Shown here piece after piece: positions 8,593 through 17,589 of a DNA stretch of 64,000 nucleotides. The DNA is taken from assembly GCF_020510525.1 (NCBI RefSeq), contig NZ_CP075188.1, forward strand, positions 310,001 to 374,000, in the 5' to 3' direction. The translations under genes and the position numbers were made by a program. Every line of letters begins with the position of its first letter. Within the stretch, counting starts at the first letter, position 1. The notes below the pieces were generated by a model. The model was given only the letters and a program-made list of their open reading frames with translations, made no database searches and was not told where the DNA came from. This DNA is from Quatrionicoccus australiensis. GTDB taxonomy: Bacteria > Pseudomonadota > Gammaproteobacteria > Burkholderiales > Rhodocyclaceae.

Positions 8593-8596
8593 GGGG

Positions 8597-9736
8597 TCAG
8601 TTGAACCAGAGGCGGATGGTGTCGAGGATACGGATGAAGATGTTGCCGATTTCGATTTTTTCAAGAGCGACAACCGGATATTCGCCATACGGCTTGCCGT
8701 CGACGCTGACTTTCAGCGTGCCCAGCTTCTGGCCCAGTTCGATCGGTGCAATCAGACGCGGCTCGGCGACGAAGTCGGACTTCACCGATTCGGCATAGCC
8801 CTTGGGCACGGCAATCGTCATGTCGTTGGTGAAACCGGCCTTGACCTGGCTTTGCTGCCCCTTCCAGACGCGCAGCGCGGCGACCGGCTGCTCTTTCGTG
8901 AACAGCGTCACGGCATCGTAAGAGAGGAAGCCCCAGTTGAGCAGCTTGAGCGACTCCGTGGCGCGCGCCGAGTCCGAAGCCGTGCCGAGCACGACCGAGA
9001 GCAGGCGGCGCTTGTCGCGCAGGGCCGAGGAAATCAGGCAGTAGCCGGCAGCATCGGTATGGCCGGTCTTGACGCCATCGACGCTGGGGTCGATGAAGAG
9101 CAGGCGGTTGCGGTTCGGTTGGGTGATGCCGTTGTAGGTGAATTCCTTCATCGAGTAATACTTCTTGTATTCCTCGGGGAAATCGCGGATCAGGGCGCCG
9201 GCCAGCAGCGAAAGGTCGCGCGCCGTGGTGTAGTGCTCGGGATCGGGCAGGCCGGTCGAGTTGCGGAAGCTGGAGGACTTCATGCCCAGGCGTTGTGCTT
9301 CGCGGTTCATCATCTGCGCGAAGTTCTCTTCGCTGCCGGCGATGGCTTCAGCCAGCGTGACGCAGGCGTCGTTGCCGGATTGCACGATCATGCCCTTGAT
9401 CAGGTCTTCGACCGGAACTTGCGTATCGACCCGCACGAACATCTTGGAACCGCCGGTACGCCAGGCCTTTTCGGAAACCGGCAGGGGCTGGGTGAGGGCG
9501 ATGGTCTTCTTGTGGATGGCCGAGAAGGTCAGGTAGGCCGTCATCAGCTTGGTCAGCGAGGCGGGTTCGAGGCGCTCGTCGGGCTTCTCGGCGGTCAACA
9601 TCTGGCCGGAGCCCATTTCCAGTAGCAGCCACGATTTGGCGGCCAGGGCGGGAGGCACGGGTTGTTGCTGGGCGAGCGCCGAGCCGGAACAAACGAGGCT
9701 CAGGGCAAGGACAAGAATATTGCGAAACAGCGGCAT
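8597..9736 (-). CDS. dacC: D-alanyl-D-alanine carboxypeptidase (PBP5/6 type)
   Basis: A 379-residue low-molecular-weight penicillin-binding protein. It has a Sec signal peptide (cleavage about ALA-QQQ, residue 22) and the three serine-peptidase motifs: S60-LT-K63, S120-G-N122 and K223-T-G225. A PBP5 C-terminal beta domain and a terminal amphipathic helix (IGNIFIRILDTIRLWFN) follow; the helix should anchor the protein to the outer face of the inner membrane. It removes the terminal D-Ala from peptidoglycan pentapeptides. It is first gene of the dacC-dat-ybeD-lipB-lipA run. Confidence 0.95.
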   Translation of the reverse strand: MPLFRNILVLALSLVCSGSALAQQQPVPPALAAKSWLLLEMGSGQMLTAEKPDERLEPASLTKLMTAYLTFSAIHKKTIALTQPLPVSEKAWRTGGSKMFVRVDTQVPVEDLIKGMIVQSGNDACVTLAEAIAGSEENFAQMMNREAQRLGMKSSSFRNSTGLPDPEHYTTARDLSLLAGALIRDFPEEYKKYYSMKEFTYNGITQPNRNRLLFIDPSVDGVKTGHTDAAGYCLISSALRDKRRLLSVVLGTASDSARATESLKLLNWGFLSYDAVTLFTKEQPVAALRVWKGQQSQVKAGFTNDMTIAVPKGYAESVKSDFVAEPRLIAPIELGQKLGTLKVSVDGKPYGEYPVVALEKIEIGNIFIRILDTIRLWFN

Positions 9737-9770
9737 GGTTTTTTTGCTTTGTTTTACGTTGGGGGCGGAA

Positions 9771-9776
9771 ATTATA
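9771..9776 (-). promoter_or_regulatory. Candidate -10 box of dacC
   Basis: On the minus strand TATAAT (9776 to 9771) overlaps the nhaR stop codon and lies 35 bp before the dacC ATG. It is flanked by GGGGG and CCCCC arms. The -35 region is poor, so support is moderate at best. Confidence 0.35.
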
Positions 9777-10674
9777 CCCCCGGCGTCGCGGCGCTCAGTG
9801 GCGAGGCGGCACAGAGAACCTCGATCGCCGGATGGCGGATGCGGCGTTCGTTGGAGATTGCATAGATCTGTTCGCTGACTGCCTCCATTGCGCCGAGCGG
9901 GCGGGCGTTGAAAGAGGCTTCGATCTGGTCGGCGAGAACCAGCGGTGCCGGAAAAATGCCCAGGCCACCGCGGCCGAAGGTGTTGAGCAGGGCGCTGTCC
10001 TCGAATTCGCCAACGATTTTGGGGCGGATGCCGATGCTCTCCAGCCAGCGGTCGATGCGGCCGCGCAGTGCATTGTGGCGGGTGGGCAGCAGCATCGGCG
10101 CACCGTCGAGGCTGTTGGGAAAACCCGGTGCGTAGCGGTCGACCAGTTCCGGAATGGCAAAAAGCCCGGTCGCGAAATCGCCGAGGCGGGTGCTGAAAAC
10201 TTTCAGGTTGCCACCGACCGGTGCGGCGCGATCGGTCAGCACGACATCGAGGCGATGCAGGGCGAGGTCGGCGAGCAGGGTTTCGAACTCGCCCTCGTCG
10301 CAAACCAGGCGGATATCGACCGGCATGCTGGTCACCGAACTGAGCAGCCGATAGGCAAGCAGCTTGGGTATGCCATCGGTGATGCCGGCGCGCAGACGCA
10401 GCGTCGACTCGCTGTCGGAATTGCGTACCGCCTCGCTCAAGGCATCGCCCAGCTGGAAAATCTGGTCGGCGTAACCGAGCGCCAGGCGCCCGGCGTCGCT
10501 CAGGACGAGGCCGCGTCCCTGGCTGTTGAACAGCGCCTTGCCGAGCTGGCGCTCAAGCAGCGACAATTGCCCACTGATCGTCTGGACGGCAACGCCAAGG
10601 CGCTCGGCGGCGCGCGTGATGCTGCCTTCCTGGGCGACGACCCAGAAGTAATGAAGATGTTTGTAGTTGAGCAT
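9772..10674 (-). CDS. nhaR: LysR-family regulator, NhaR type
   Basis: A 300-residue LysR protein. The N-terminal winged helix (residues 1-60: MLNYKHLHYFWVVAQEGSIT, then AAERLGVAVQTISGQLSLLE) is the characteristic NhaR version, which activates the sodium/proton antiporter gene nhaA in enterobacteria. The C-terminal effector domain fills residues 90-295. No nhaA is within the window, so the target is unknown. ATG 10674 is chosen over an upstream in-frame start at 10713, because family members start at MLNY. It is divergent from htpX, with 110 bp between the start codons. Confidence 0.8.
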   Translation of the reverse strand: MLNYKHLHYFWVVAQEGSITRAAERLGVAVQTISGQLSLLERQLGKALFNSQGRGLVLSDAGRLALGYADQIFQLGDALSEAVRNSDSESTLRLRAGITDGIPKLLAYRLLSSVTSMPVDIRLVCDEGEFETLLADLALHRLDVVLTDRAAPVGGNLKVFSTRLGDFATGLFAIPELVDRYAPGFPNSLDGAPMLLPTRHNALRGRIDRWLESIGIRPKIVGEFEDSALLNTFGRGGLGIFPAPLVLADQIEASFNARPLGAMEAVSEQIYAISNERRIRHPAIEVLCAASPLSAATPGV

Positions 10675-10784
10675 AGAAATTCGTTCTGCAGAAAAAACCG
10701 AAGTGTTTATCAATTTTGCTCCGGTTTTTTGGTTTTGTGCAACGCAATAGAATGCGCCCCTCAGTTTATTTTCGGGAGTTCACC

Positions 10785-11660
10785 ATGAAACGTGTTCTGC
10801 TCTTCCTTGCCACCAACTTCGCCGTGATGCTGGTGCTCAGCCTGGTTACCAGCCTGCTCGGCGTCAATCGCTTCCTGACCGCCAACGGTCTCAATCTCGG
10901 CATGCTGCTTGTGTTTGCGGGTGTGATTGGCTTTGGCGGCGCCTTCATTTCTCTGCTGATGTCGAAAAGCATGGCCAAGTGGAGTACCGGTGCCCGCGTC
11001 ATCGAAGCACCGTCTTCCTCGACCGAGGTCTGGCTGGTCGACACCGTTGCGCGTCTTGCCGAGCGGGCCGGCCTGCCGATGCCGGAAGTCGCCATCTATG
11101 ACGGCGAGCCGAACGCCTTCGCAACCGGCGCCACGAAGAACAGCTCCCTGGTCGCCGTATCGACCGGCTTGCTGCAGGGCATGACGCGCGAGGAAGTCGA
11201 AGCGGTGCTGGCGCATGAGGTCGCCCACATTGCCAATGGCGACATGGTGACGCTGACCCTGATCCAGGGCGTGGTCAATACCTTCGTCGTCTTCCTGTCG
11301 CGTGTCGTCGGCTACGCGGTCGACTCTTTCCTGCGCCGCAATGACGAGCAAAGCAGCGGCCCGGGCATTGGCTACATGGTGACCAGCATGATCTGCGAAG
11401 TGGTATTTGGCCTGCTCGCGAGCATCATCGTCGCCTGGTTCTCGCGTCAGCGGGAGTTCCGCGCCGATGCCGGTGCTGCGCAACTGCTGCGCTCGCCGCT
11501 GCCGATGCAGAACGCATTGCGTCGCCTGGGCAACATGCATACCGAACCCCTGCCGCAGAGCATGGCCGCATCCGGCATTGCCGGCGGTCAGGGCTGGATG
11601 GCGCTGTTTTCCAGCCATCCGCCGCTGGAAGAACGTATTGCTGCGCTGGGAGGTCGTTAA
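10785..11660 (+). CDS. htpX: Membrane protease HtpX
   Basis: A 291-residue inner-membrane zinc metalloprotease that degrades misfolded membrane proteins together with FtsH. It has two N-terminal hydrophobic segments (residues 5-25 and 38-58), the zinc motif H144-EVA-H148 and the third ligand in [13 protein letters not shown]; two further membrane segments lie between. In enterobacteria htpX is controlled by heat-shock sigma and Cpx. Upstream, TAGAAT lies in CGCA-ATAGAA-TGCG (about 10744-10757), a possible -10, but no clear -35 is seen. Confidence 0.95.
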   Translation: MKRVLLFLATNFAVMLVLSLVTSLLGVNRFLTANGLNLGMLLVFAGVIGFGGAFISLLMSKSMAKWSTGARVIEAPSSSTEVWLVDTVARLAERAGLPMPEVAIYDGEPNAFATGATKNSSLVAVSTGLLQGMTREEVEAVLAHEVAHIANGDMVTLTLIQGVVNTFVVFLSRVVGYAVDSFLRRNDEQSSGPGIGYMVTSMICEVVFGLLASIIVAWFSRQREFRADAGAAQLLRSPLPMQNALRRLGNMHTEPLPQSMAASGIAGGQGWMALFSSHPPLEERIAALGGR

Positions 11661-11701
11661 GCGCCGCGCCTTGATGGCATGCGGATTGCTAAACAAAACC
11701 C

Positions 11702-12940
11702 ATGATGCAATTTAAAAAAATACTGATTCTGACTTGCGGGCTGAGTGCAACGCTGGCTTTTGCCCAGCCCGAATATGACCTGAGTCAGCTTGAGACGCTG
11801 GCCATGGAGTCGAGCCGCTCGATCATGGCGGCACGTGACCAGGTGACGGCGGCGCGCTATGCGGTGGACAGTGCCAGTGCCTTTCCCAATCCCGAACTTG
11901 AATATCTGGGTGGGACGGCACGGGCGCGTAGCCCGGGTGGCAACACCGGCGATGCGCGCAGTGTCAGCCTGACCCAGCCGCTCGACATGCCCTGGAAACG
12001 CGCGGCACGGATCGATACCGCGCTGGCCAGCCTGGAAGTGACAACCGCCGGTAACCGGGCATTCGAGGCCGATCTGCTGGCCCGTTTGCGCAGCCGCTAT
12101 TTCGAATTGCTGCGTCGCCAGGCTGAGTTATTGAATGCCCGGGAAGATGCCAAGTTGATGGAGGATGTGCGCTCGCGCATCGCCAAGCGGGTTGAAGTCG
12201 GCGAAGCGCCACGCTTCGAATTGATCAAGGCTGATGCGGAAGCACTCAATGCGCTAAAGACCTCGCAGGCTGCGGCCTTCCGCGTGCAGCAAGCGCGTTC
12301 GCTGTTGCGTCAGATGGTTGGTGCTGCCTTGCCTGAAGATTTTGCGGTCAGCGGCAGCTTGCGCAATGTGCCGGCCTTGTTGCCGCTCGAAGGTTTGCAG
12401 AAGCAACTGACGGATTCCAGCCCCGATCTGGCGCGTGCGCGCGCCGAAATGGTGCGTGCCCAGCGCCAGCTTGATCTGGAGCGTGGCCAACGCTGGCCGA
12501 ATCTTGCCCTCAAGGCGAGTTACGACGAAGACCCCGACATGCGCACCTCGAAGTTCGGTGTCGTGGTCTCCATTCCGATCTGGGATCGGCGTAGCGGTCC
12601 GGTCGGTGAAGCGGCCGCGCAGCTGTCCCGCGCCCGCAACGAGCTGGAGGCGCAGCAGTTCGCGCTGGCCCAGACGCTGGAAGTCGCCGTGCAGCAATAC
12701 GAAATTGCCCAGACCCAGGTGACCGCCCTGGAGTCCGGTATCGTCCGTCAGGCCGAGGCGGCACTGAAAGTTGCCGAAGCCGCCTATCGTTTTGGCGAAC
12801 GGGGTTTCATCGAAGTGCTGGATGCGCAACGCGTATTTCGCGCCGCGCGGGCTGAGCTGATTGCCGCGCGGTTTGAACTGGCCGCGGCCTGGGTCGAAAT
12901 CGAAAGACTGCGGGCATTGCCCGGGGGAAGCAAGGAATGA
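11702..12940 (+). CDS. TolC-family outer membrane efflux protein (HME-RND operon)
   Basis: A 412-residue outer membrane factor of the CusC/CzcC type. It starts with a signal peptide (cleavage about AFA-QPEY, residue 21), and the rest is two repeats of long amphipathic helices rich in Ala, Glu, Arg and Gln. This is the form that makes the trimeric TolC channel-tunnel. It is the first gene of a tripartite pump operon: its end overlaps the adaptor start by 4 bp (ATGA). The order outer membrane factor, adaptor, pump is typical for heavy-metal RND systems. Confidence 0.85.
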   Translation: MMQFKKILILTCGLSATLAFAQPEYDLSQLETLAMESSRSIMAARDQVTAARYAVDSASAFPNPELEYLGGTARARSPGGNTGDARSVSLTQPLDMPWKRAARIDTALASLEVTTAGNRAFEADLLARLRSRYFELLRRQAELLNAREDAKLMEDVRSRIAKRVEVGEAPRFELIKADAEALNALKTSQAAAFRVQQARSLLRQMVGAALPEDFAVSGSLRNVPALLPLEGLQKQLTDSSPDLARARAEMVRAQRQLDLERGQRWPNLALKASYDEDPDMRTSKFGVVVSIPIWDRRSGPVGEAAAQLSRARNELEAQQFALAQTLEVAVQQYEIAQTQVTALESGIVRQAEAALKVAEAAYRFGERGFIEVLDAQRVFRAARAELIAARFELAAAWVEIERLRALPGGSKE

Positions 12941-14076
12941 AAAAAGCACTTCTGGTGATGTTGACCGCTGCGCTGCTGGCAGGTTGCAACAAGGAAAATG
13001 GCAAGTCCGTGGCGGCTCCGCCGGCTGATCCGGCCCTGGTTACGCCGGGCCAGGAATTGCTGGGTCAGCTCAAGCTGGCCGATGTGAGCAAGCAACCGGT
13101 CGCGGAGACCTTGCGGGTTGCCGGTCAGATCGGTTTTGACGAGCAACGCCTGGCGCGTATTGGCGCGACCATTACCGGCCGCGTTACCGACATCGATGCC
13201 CTGCTCGGCCAGTCGGTCAAGAAGGGCGATGTGCTGGCCAGTCTGAACAGCAGTGAGCTGTCCAGCCAGCAACTGGCTTATCTCAAGGCGCGTGCCCAGC
13301 TTGAACTGAACCGGCGCAATGCCGAGCGGGCCAAGGCCTTGTTCGAGGCCGACGTGATCGGCGCCGCTGAATTGCAGCGCCGCGAGAGCGAACATCAGAT
13401 CTCGGTCGCCGAAACGCGGGCAGCAGCCGACCAGTTGCAGTTGCTTGGTGTGTCACCGGCTGCGATCGAGCGCCTCGGCAAGCAGGGGGCGGTCAATTCC
13501 GTGACGCCGGTGGTGGCGACCCTGAGTGGTGTCGTCGTCGAGCGCAAGCTGGCCCAGGGCCAGGTAGTGCAGCCGGCCGACGCATTGTTCGTGGTGGCGG
13601 ATCTGTCGCGCTTGTGGGCAGTCGCCCAGGTGCCGGAACAGCAGGTCAGCCAGGTCAAGGAAGGGCAGGCGGTGAGTATCGAGGTGCCGGCCCTGGGGCA
13701 TGAAAAACTGGTCGGCAAGCTGATCTACGTCGGCCAGACCATCGATCCGGAAACCCGTACGGTGCTGGTGCGGACCGAGCTGGATAACCGTGCCGGTCGT
13801 CTCAAGCCGGCCATGCTGGCTTCGATGCTGATCGAGGCGAAGCCGGTCGAGCGTCTGGTTGTGCCGGCCAGTGCCGTGGTCCGCGAAAGCGACGAAGACC
13901 ATGTCTTTGTCGCCGAGGGTGATGGCGTGTTCCGCTTGCTCAAGGTCAAGCTGGGTGTCGAGCAGGGCGGGCAGCGCGTCGTCCTTTCCGGCCTCAAGGG
14001 GCAGGAAAAGATTGTCGTCGAAGGCGCTTTCCACCTGAATAACGAACGCAATCGCAAGGAAATGGAGGGCTCGTGA
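12937..14076 (+). CDS. RND efflux periplasmic adaptor subunit (membrane fusion protein), lipoprotein
   Basis: A 379-residue adaptor. The N-terminus has a lipobox (LLAGC, Cys17), so it is tethered to the inner membrane by lipid. The lipoyl/barrel-sandwich halves (RIGATITGRVTDI and TPVVATLSGVVVERKL) flank an alpha-helical hairpin (about residues 95-165), followed by beta-barrel and membrane-proximal domains (VDRTELDNRAGRLKPAM region and VPASAVVRESD). It joins the pump to the outer membrane channel and overlaps the pump start by 4 bp. I see no methionine-rich N-terminal cluster of the kind used by CusB for Cu/Ag. Confidence 0.88.
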   Translation: MKKALLVMLTAALLAGCNKENGKSVAAPPADPALVTPGQELLGQLKLADVSKQPVAETLRVAGQIGFDEQRLARIGATITGRVTDIDALLGQSVKKGDVLASLNSSELSSQQLAYLKARAQLELNRRNAERAKALFEADVIGAAELQRRESEHQISVAETRAAADQLQLLGVSPAAIERLGKQGAVNSVTPVVATLSGVVVERKLAQGQVVQPADALFVVADLSRLWAVAQVPEQQVSQVKEGQAVSIEVPALGHEKLVGKLIYVGQTIDPETRTVLVRTELDNRAGRLKPAMLASMLIEAKPVERLVVPASAVVRESDEDHVFVAEGDGVFRLLKVKLGVEQGGQRVVLSGLKGQEKIVVEGAFHLNNERNRKEMEGS

Positions 14077-17000
14077 TCGAATCACTGGTTCGTGCGGCGC
14101 TCAAGCAGCGCCTGATTGTCGCGGTGATTGCGGTCATCCTGCTGTTTTTCGGGCTGGATGCGGCGCGCAAGCTGTCCGTGGATGCCTTCCCCGATGTCAC
14201 CAATATCCAGGTCCAGATCGCGACCGAGGCGCCGGGACGTCCGCCGGAAGAAGTCGAGCGTTTCGCCACCGTGCCGCTGGAAGTCGCGATGACCGGCTTG
14301 CCCGGTCTCGAGGAAATGCGCTCGCTGAACAAGCCGGGCCTGTCGCTGATCACGCTCGTCTTCAATGACAAGACCGACGTCTATTTCGCTCGCCAATTGG
14401 TCATGGAGCGTCTGCTCGAAGTCGGCTCGCGCTTGCCGGAAGGCATCACGCCGGTGCTCGGGCCGGTGTCCACCGGTTTGGGCGAGGTCTATCAATACAC
14501 CTTGGAACGCCCGGATGACGGCGATCGTACTCTGAGCCAGGAGGAGCTGATGCAGCGCCGGACTGCCCAGGACTGGGTGGTCCGTCCGCTGTTGCGTTCG
14601 ATTCCCGGCGTCGCCGAAATCAACTCGCAGGGCGGTTTTGCCAAGCAGTATCAGGTACTGGTCAATCCCGACAAGTTGCGTCACTTTGGGCTGTCGGTCG
14701 GCGATGTTTATCAGGCGGTCGGCCGCAACAACGCCAATGCCGGCGGCGGCGTGCTGCCGCAATATGCCGAGCAGTACCTGATCCGCGGTGTCGGTCTGGT
14801 GCGCGATCTGGAAGATCTGCGCGCCATCGTGCTCAAGGAAAAGGACGGTGTGCCGGTCTATGTCCGCGACGTCGCGGAGGTGCAGATCGGCCACGAAGTC
14901 CGCCAGGGCGCCGTGATCAAGAACGGCACGACGGAAGCGGTCGGCGGCGTGGTGATGATGATTGCCGGCGGCAACGCCAAGGCTGTGGTCAGCAAGATCA
15001 AGGAGCGGGTCAACGAGATCAACGCCAAGGGCATGCTGCCGGATGGCCTGAAAATCGTTGCCTATTACGATCGCTCCGAATTGGTCGATGCGGCGCTGTG
15101 GACCGTCACGAAGGTGCTGCTTGAAGGCGTTGTGCTGGTCATTGTCGTGCTCTTCCTCTTCCTCGGCGATGTGCGTTCCTCGTTGATCGTTGTCGCGACG
15201 CTGGTCCTGACGCCGTTGCTGACCTTCTTTGCGATGAACAAGCTTGGTATTTCGGCCAACCTGATGTCGCTCGGCGGTCTGGCGATCGCCATCGGTCTGA
15301 TGGTCGACGGCTCGGTGGTGGTCGTCGAGAACGCCTTCCTGCAACTCGGGCGCCAGGCCAAGACCGGCGAAAGCCAGTTGCGGGTGATCCTGCGCGCCGT
15401 CGTCGAAGTGGCGACGCCGGTCATCTTCGGGGTCGGCATCATCATCCTCGTTTTCCTGCCGCTGATGACCCTGCAGGGCATGGAAGGCAAGATGTTCGCG
15501 CCGCTCGCCTACACCATCGCCATCGCACTGGCCATTTCGCTGGCCCTGTCGATGACACTGACGCCGGTGATGTCGACCTACCTGCTGAAGCCGCCGGCGC
15601 ATGATGGCGATCACGATACGCGCCTGATCCAGATCATGAAGCAGCGTTATCTCAAGATGCTGCACTGGGCGCTGGGTAACGAGAAGAAGACGGTGGCCGC
15701 TGCGGTCGGGGCGTTTGCGCTGACCGTCGCCGTGCTGCCTTTCCTCGGAACCGCCTTCATTCCGGAAATGAAGGAAGGCTCGGTGGTGCCCGGCATCAAT
15801 CGCGTGCCGAACATCTCGCTTGAAGAATCGATCAAGATGGAAATGGAGGCGATGCGCCTGGTCATGCAGGTGCCCGGCGTCAAGTCGGCGGTTTCCGGGG
15901 TCGGGCGCGGCGAGTCGCCGGCCGATCCGCAGGGGCCGAACGAATCGACGCCGATCGTCAGCCTCAAGCCGCGCAGCGAATGGCCTTCGGGCTGGACCCA
16001 GGACGACATCCAGGATGCCATGCGCGACAAGCTCAAGGCGCTGCCCGGTGTGCAGGTGGTGATGGCGCAGCCGATTTCCGACCGCGTTGATGAGATGGTC
16101 ACCGGCGTGCGTTCCGATATTGCCGTCAAGGTTTTCGGCGACGATCTCGATCAGCTGAAAAAGCTCGCCGGCCAGATCGGCAAGGTCGCGCAGACCCTGC
16201 AAGGTGCGCAGGATCTGCGCATCGAGCGGATCAGCGGTCAACAGTATCTTTCGGTCGAAATTGACCGGCAGGCGATTGCCCGTCTCGGCCTCAATGTCTC
16301 CGACGTCAACGACGTGCTGGAAACGGCGATCGGCGGCAAGGAAGCAACCGAAATCTTCGAGGGCGAACGGCGTTTCCCGGGGGTCGTGCGCTTGCCGGAA
16401 AGCTTCCGCAACAATGTCGAGGCGATCTCGAATGTCCTGATCACCTCGCGCAACGGCGCCCAGGTGCGCCTGACCGACGTCGCCAGGATCAGCGTTGTGG
16501 ACGGTCCGGCGCAGATTTCGCGTGAGCTGGGCAAGCGCCGCATCGTGGTTGGCGTCAATGTCAAGGATCGCGACCTCGGCAGTTTCGTTGCCGAGTTGCA
16601 GCAGAAGGTCGAGCATCAGATCAAGCTGCCGGAAGGCTATTACCTCGAGTGGGGCGGCCAGTTCCAGAACATGGAGCGGGCGCTCGGTCACCTGATGGTG
16701 ATCATCCCGATCACCATCGCGGCGATCTTCTTCCTGCTCTTCCTGCTCTTCAATTCGCTGCGCTTTGCCACGCTGATCATCACCGTGCTGCCTTTCGCCT
16801 CGATCGGCGGCATCATCGGCCTGTTCGTCAGTCGCGAATACCTGTCGGTGCCGGCTTCGGTGGGCTTCATCGCGCTGTGGGGCATCGCCGTGCTGAACGG
16901 CGTCGTGCTCGTCTCCTACATTCGCGGCTTGCGCGAAGAAGGGCGCAGCGTGCGCGATGCCGTGGTCGAAGGGGCTACCTTGCGTTTCCGGCCGGTCATG

Positions 17001-17183
17001 ATGACGGCGACGGTCGCCATGCTCGGCCTGATTCCCTTCCTGTTCTCGAGCGGGCCGGGTTCGGAAGTGCAACGTCCGCTGGCCATCGTGGTCATCGGCG
17101 GGCTGATAACATCGACCTTGCTGACGCTGGTGGTCCTGCCGACCATCTATCGCTGGTTTGATGAAGAGAAGGTCGAAGCATGA
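14073..17183 (+). CDS. Heavy-metal efflux RND pump (CusA/CzcA family)
   Basis: A 1036-residue inner-membrane proton-driven RND pump of the HME class, with 12 expected membrane segments and two large periplasmic loops. The transmembrane helix 4 signature (about residues 400-421) reads LGGLAIAIGLMVDGSVVVVEN. This resembles the CusA-type AIAIG-MVD form and lacks the DFG-D pattern of CzcA zinc/cobalt pumps. The porter region lacks the ME in the position where CusA has a copper-binding methionine; it reads DPQGPNEST, more like CzcA. The metal is therefore unresolved. It overlaps the adaptor gene by 4 bp and is followed after 13 bp by a PII-like gene. Confidence 0.9.
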   Translation: MIESLVRAALKQRLIVAVIAVILLFFGLDAARKLSVDAFPDVTNIQVQIATEAPGRPPEEVERFATVPLEVAMTGLPGLEEMRSLNKPGLSLITLVFNDKTDVYFARQLVMERLLEVGSRLPEGITPVLGPVSTGLGEVYQYTLERPDDGDRTLSQEELMQRRTAQDWVVRPLLRSIPGVAEINSQGGFAKQYQVLVNPDKLRHFGLSVGDVYQAVGRNNANAGGGVLPQYAEQYLIRGVGLVRDLEDLRAIVLKEKDGVPVYVRDVAEVQIGHEVRQGAVIKNGTTEAVGGVVMMIAGGNAKAVVSKIKERVNEINAKGMLPDGLKIVAYYDRSELVDAALWTVTKVLLEGVVLVIVVLFLFLGDVRSSLIVVATLVLTPLLTFFAMNKLGISANLMSLGGLAIAIGLMVDGSVVVVENAFLQLGRQAKTGESQLRVILRAVVEVATPVIFGVGIIILVFLPLMTLQGMEGKMFAPLAYTIAIALAISLALSMTLTPVMSTYLLKPPAHDGDHDTRLIQIMKQRYLKMLHWALGNEKKTVAAAVGAFALTVAVLPFLGTAFIPEMKEGSVVPGINRVPNISLEESIKMEMEAMRLVMQVPGVKSAVSGVGRGESPADPQGPNESTPIVSLKPRSEWPSGWTQDDIQDAMRDKLKALPGVQVVMAQPISDRVDEMVTGVRSDIAVKVFGDDLDQLKKLAGQIGKVAQTLQGAQDLRIERISGQQYLSVEIDRQAIARLGLNVSDVNDVLETAIGGKEATEIFEGERRFPGVVRLPESFRNNVEAISNVLITSRNGAQVRLTDVARISVVDGPAQISRELGKRRIVVGVNVKDRDLGSFVAELQQKVEHQIKLPEGYYLEWGGQFQNMERALGHLMVIIPITIAAIFFLLFLLFNSLRFATLIITVLPFASIGGIIGLFVSREYLSVPASVGFIALWGIAVLNGVVLVSYIRGLREEGRSVRDAVVEGATLRFRPVMMTATVAMLGLIPFLFSSGPGSEVQRPLAIVVIGGLITSTLLTLVVLPTIYRWFDEEKVEA

Positions 17184-17196
17184 GAGAGGGGAAGCG

Positions 17197-17538
17197 ATGA
17201 AAGAGATCAAGGCGGTGATCCGCCCCAACAAACTGGCGGCCTTGCGTGATGCATTGATTGTCCTGCCGGGTTTTCCCGGCATGACGGTGAGCAAGGTCGA
17301 GGGCTGCAGCGCGCCCAGTCGGCATGTCGCGCGCAACAAGATCAAGGACGAACTGACCGATTACACGCCCAAGGTGCGTATCGAGATTGTCGCGCCCGAC
17401 GAGGTTGCCGAGGATATTTTCCGGCGTATTACCGAGGTTGCCCAGACCGGGCATTACGGCGATGGTCTGGTATGGATGGTTGAAGTCGAGCGTGCCGCCT
17501 TCATCTTCAAGACCATGCCGGGTAGCCCGGAGCTTTAG
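17197..17538 (+). CDS. PII-like signalling protein linked to metal RND efflux (PII-NG type)
   Basis: A 113-residue protein of the GlnB/PII fold: MKEIKAVIRPNKLAALRDAL at the N-terminus, YTPKVRIEIV after the T-loop, and the B-loop region TGHYGDGLVWMVEVERAAFI. The usual uridylylated tyrosine of the T-loop (EY in GlnB) is replaced (DELTDYTPK), and the T-loop has a distinct EGCSAPSRH segment. A PII subgroup genetically linked to CusABC-type pumps has been described (PII-NG). Gene position fits that group. It is co-transcribed with the pump (13 bp gap; GAGAGGGGAAG before ATG 17197). It may sense metal or nucleotides and control the pump, but this is inference. Confidence 0.8.
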   Translation: MKEIKAVIRPNKLAALRDALIVLPGFPGMTVSKVEGCSAPSRHVARNKIKDELTDYTPKVRIEIVAPDEVAEDIFRRITEVAQTGHYGDGLVWMVEVERAAFIFKTMPGSPEL

Positions 17539-17547
17539 GCGATCAGC

Positions 17548-17580
17548 GGTCGCCGGGCAAAATCCGGCGGCCGTGATTTT
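17548..17580. terminator. Candidate terminator between convergent genes
   Basis: GGTCGCCGG (17548-17556) pairs with CCGGCGGCC (17564-17572) with one G-U pair around the loop GCAAAAT. GTGATTTT and a later TTTTT follow on the plus strand. It closes the metal-efflux operon and faces the minus-strand gene ending at 17590. Confidence 0.5.
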
Positions 17581-17589
17581 CGGTCTTTT

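Noticed and set aside
11661..11701. Promoter for the metal-efflux operon between htpX and 11702
   Set aside because: Only 41 bp are available and no convincing -35/-10 pair is visible, so transcription may come from htpX or a weak unseen promoter.
14082..17345. A 1087-codon open frame on the minus strand opposite the RND pump gene
   Set aside because: Its translation is rich in His, Asp, Gln and Arg with no domain, as expected for the antisense of a G+C-rich gene. The plus-strand frame encodes a complete RND pump.
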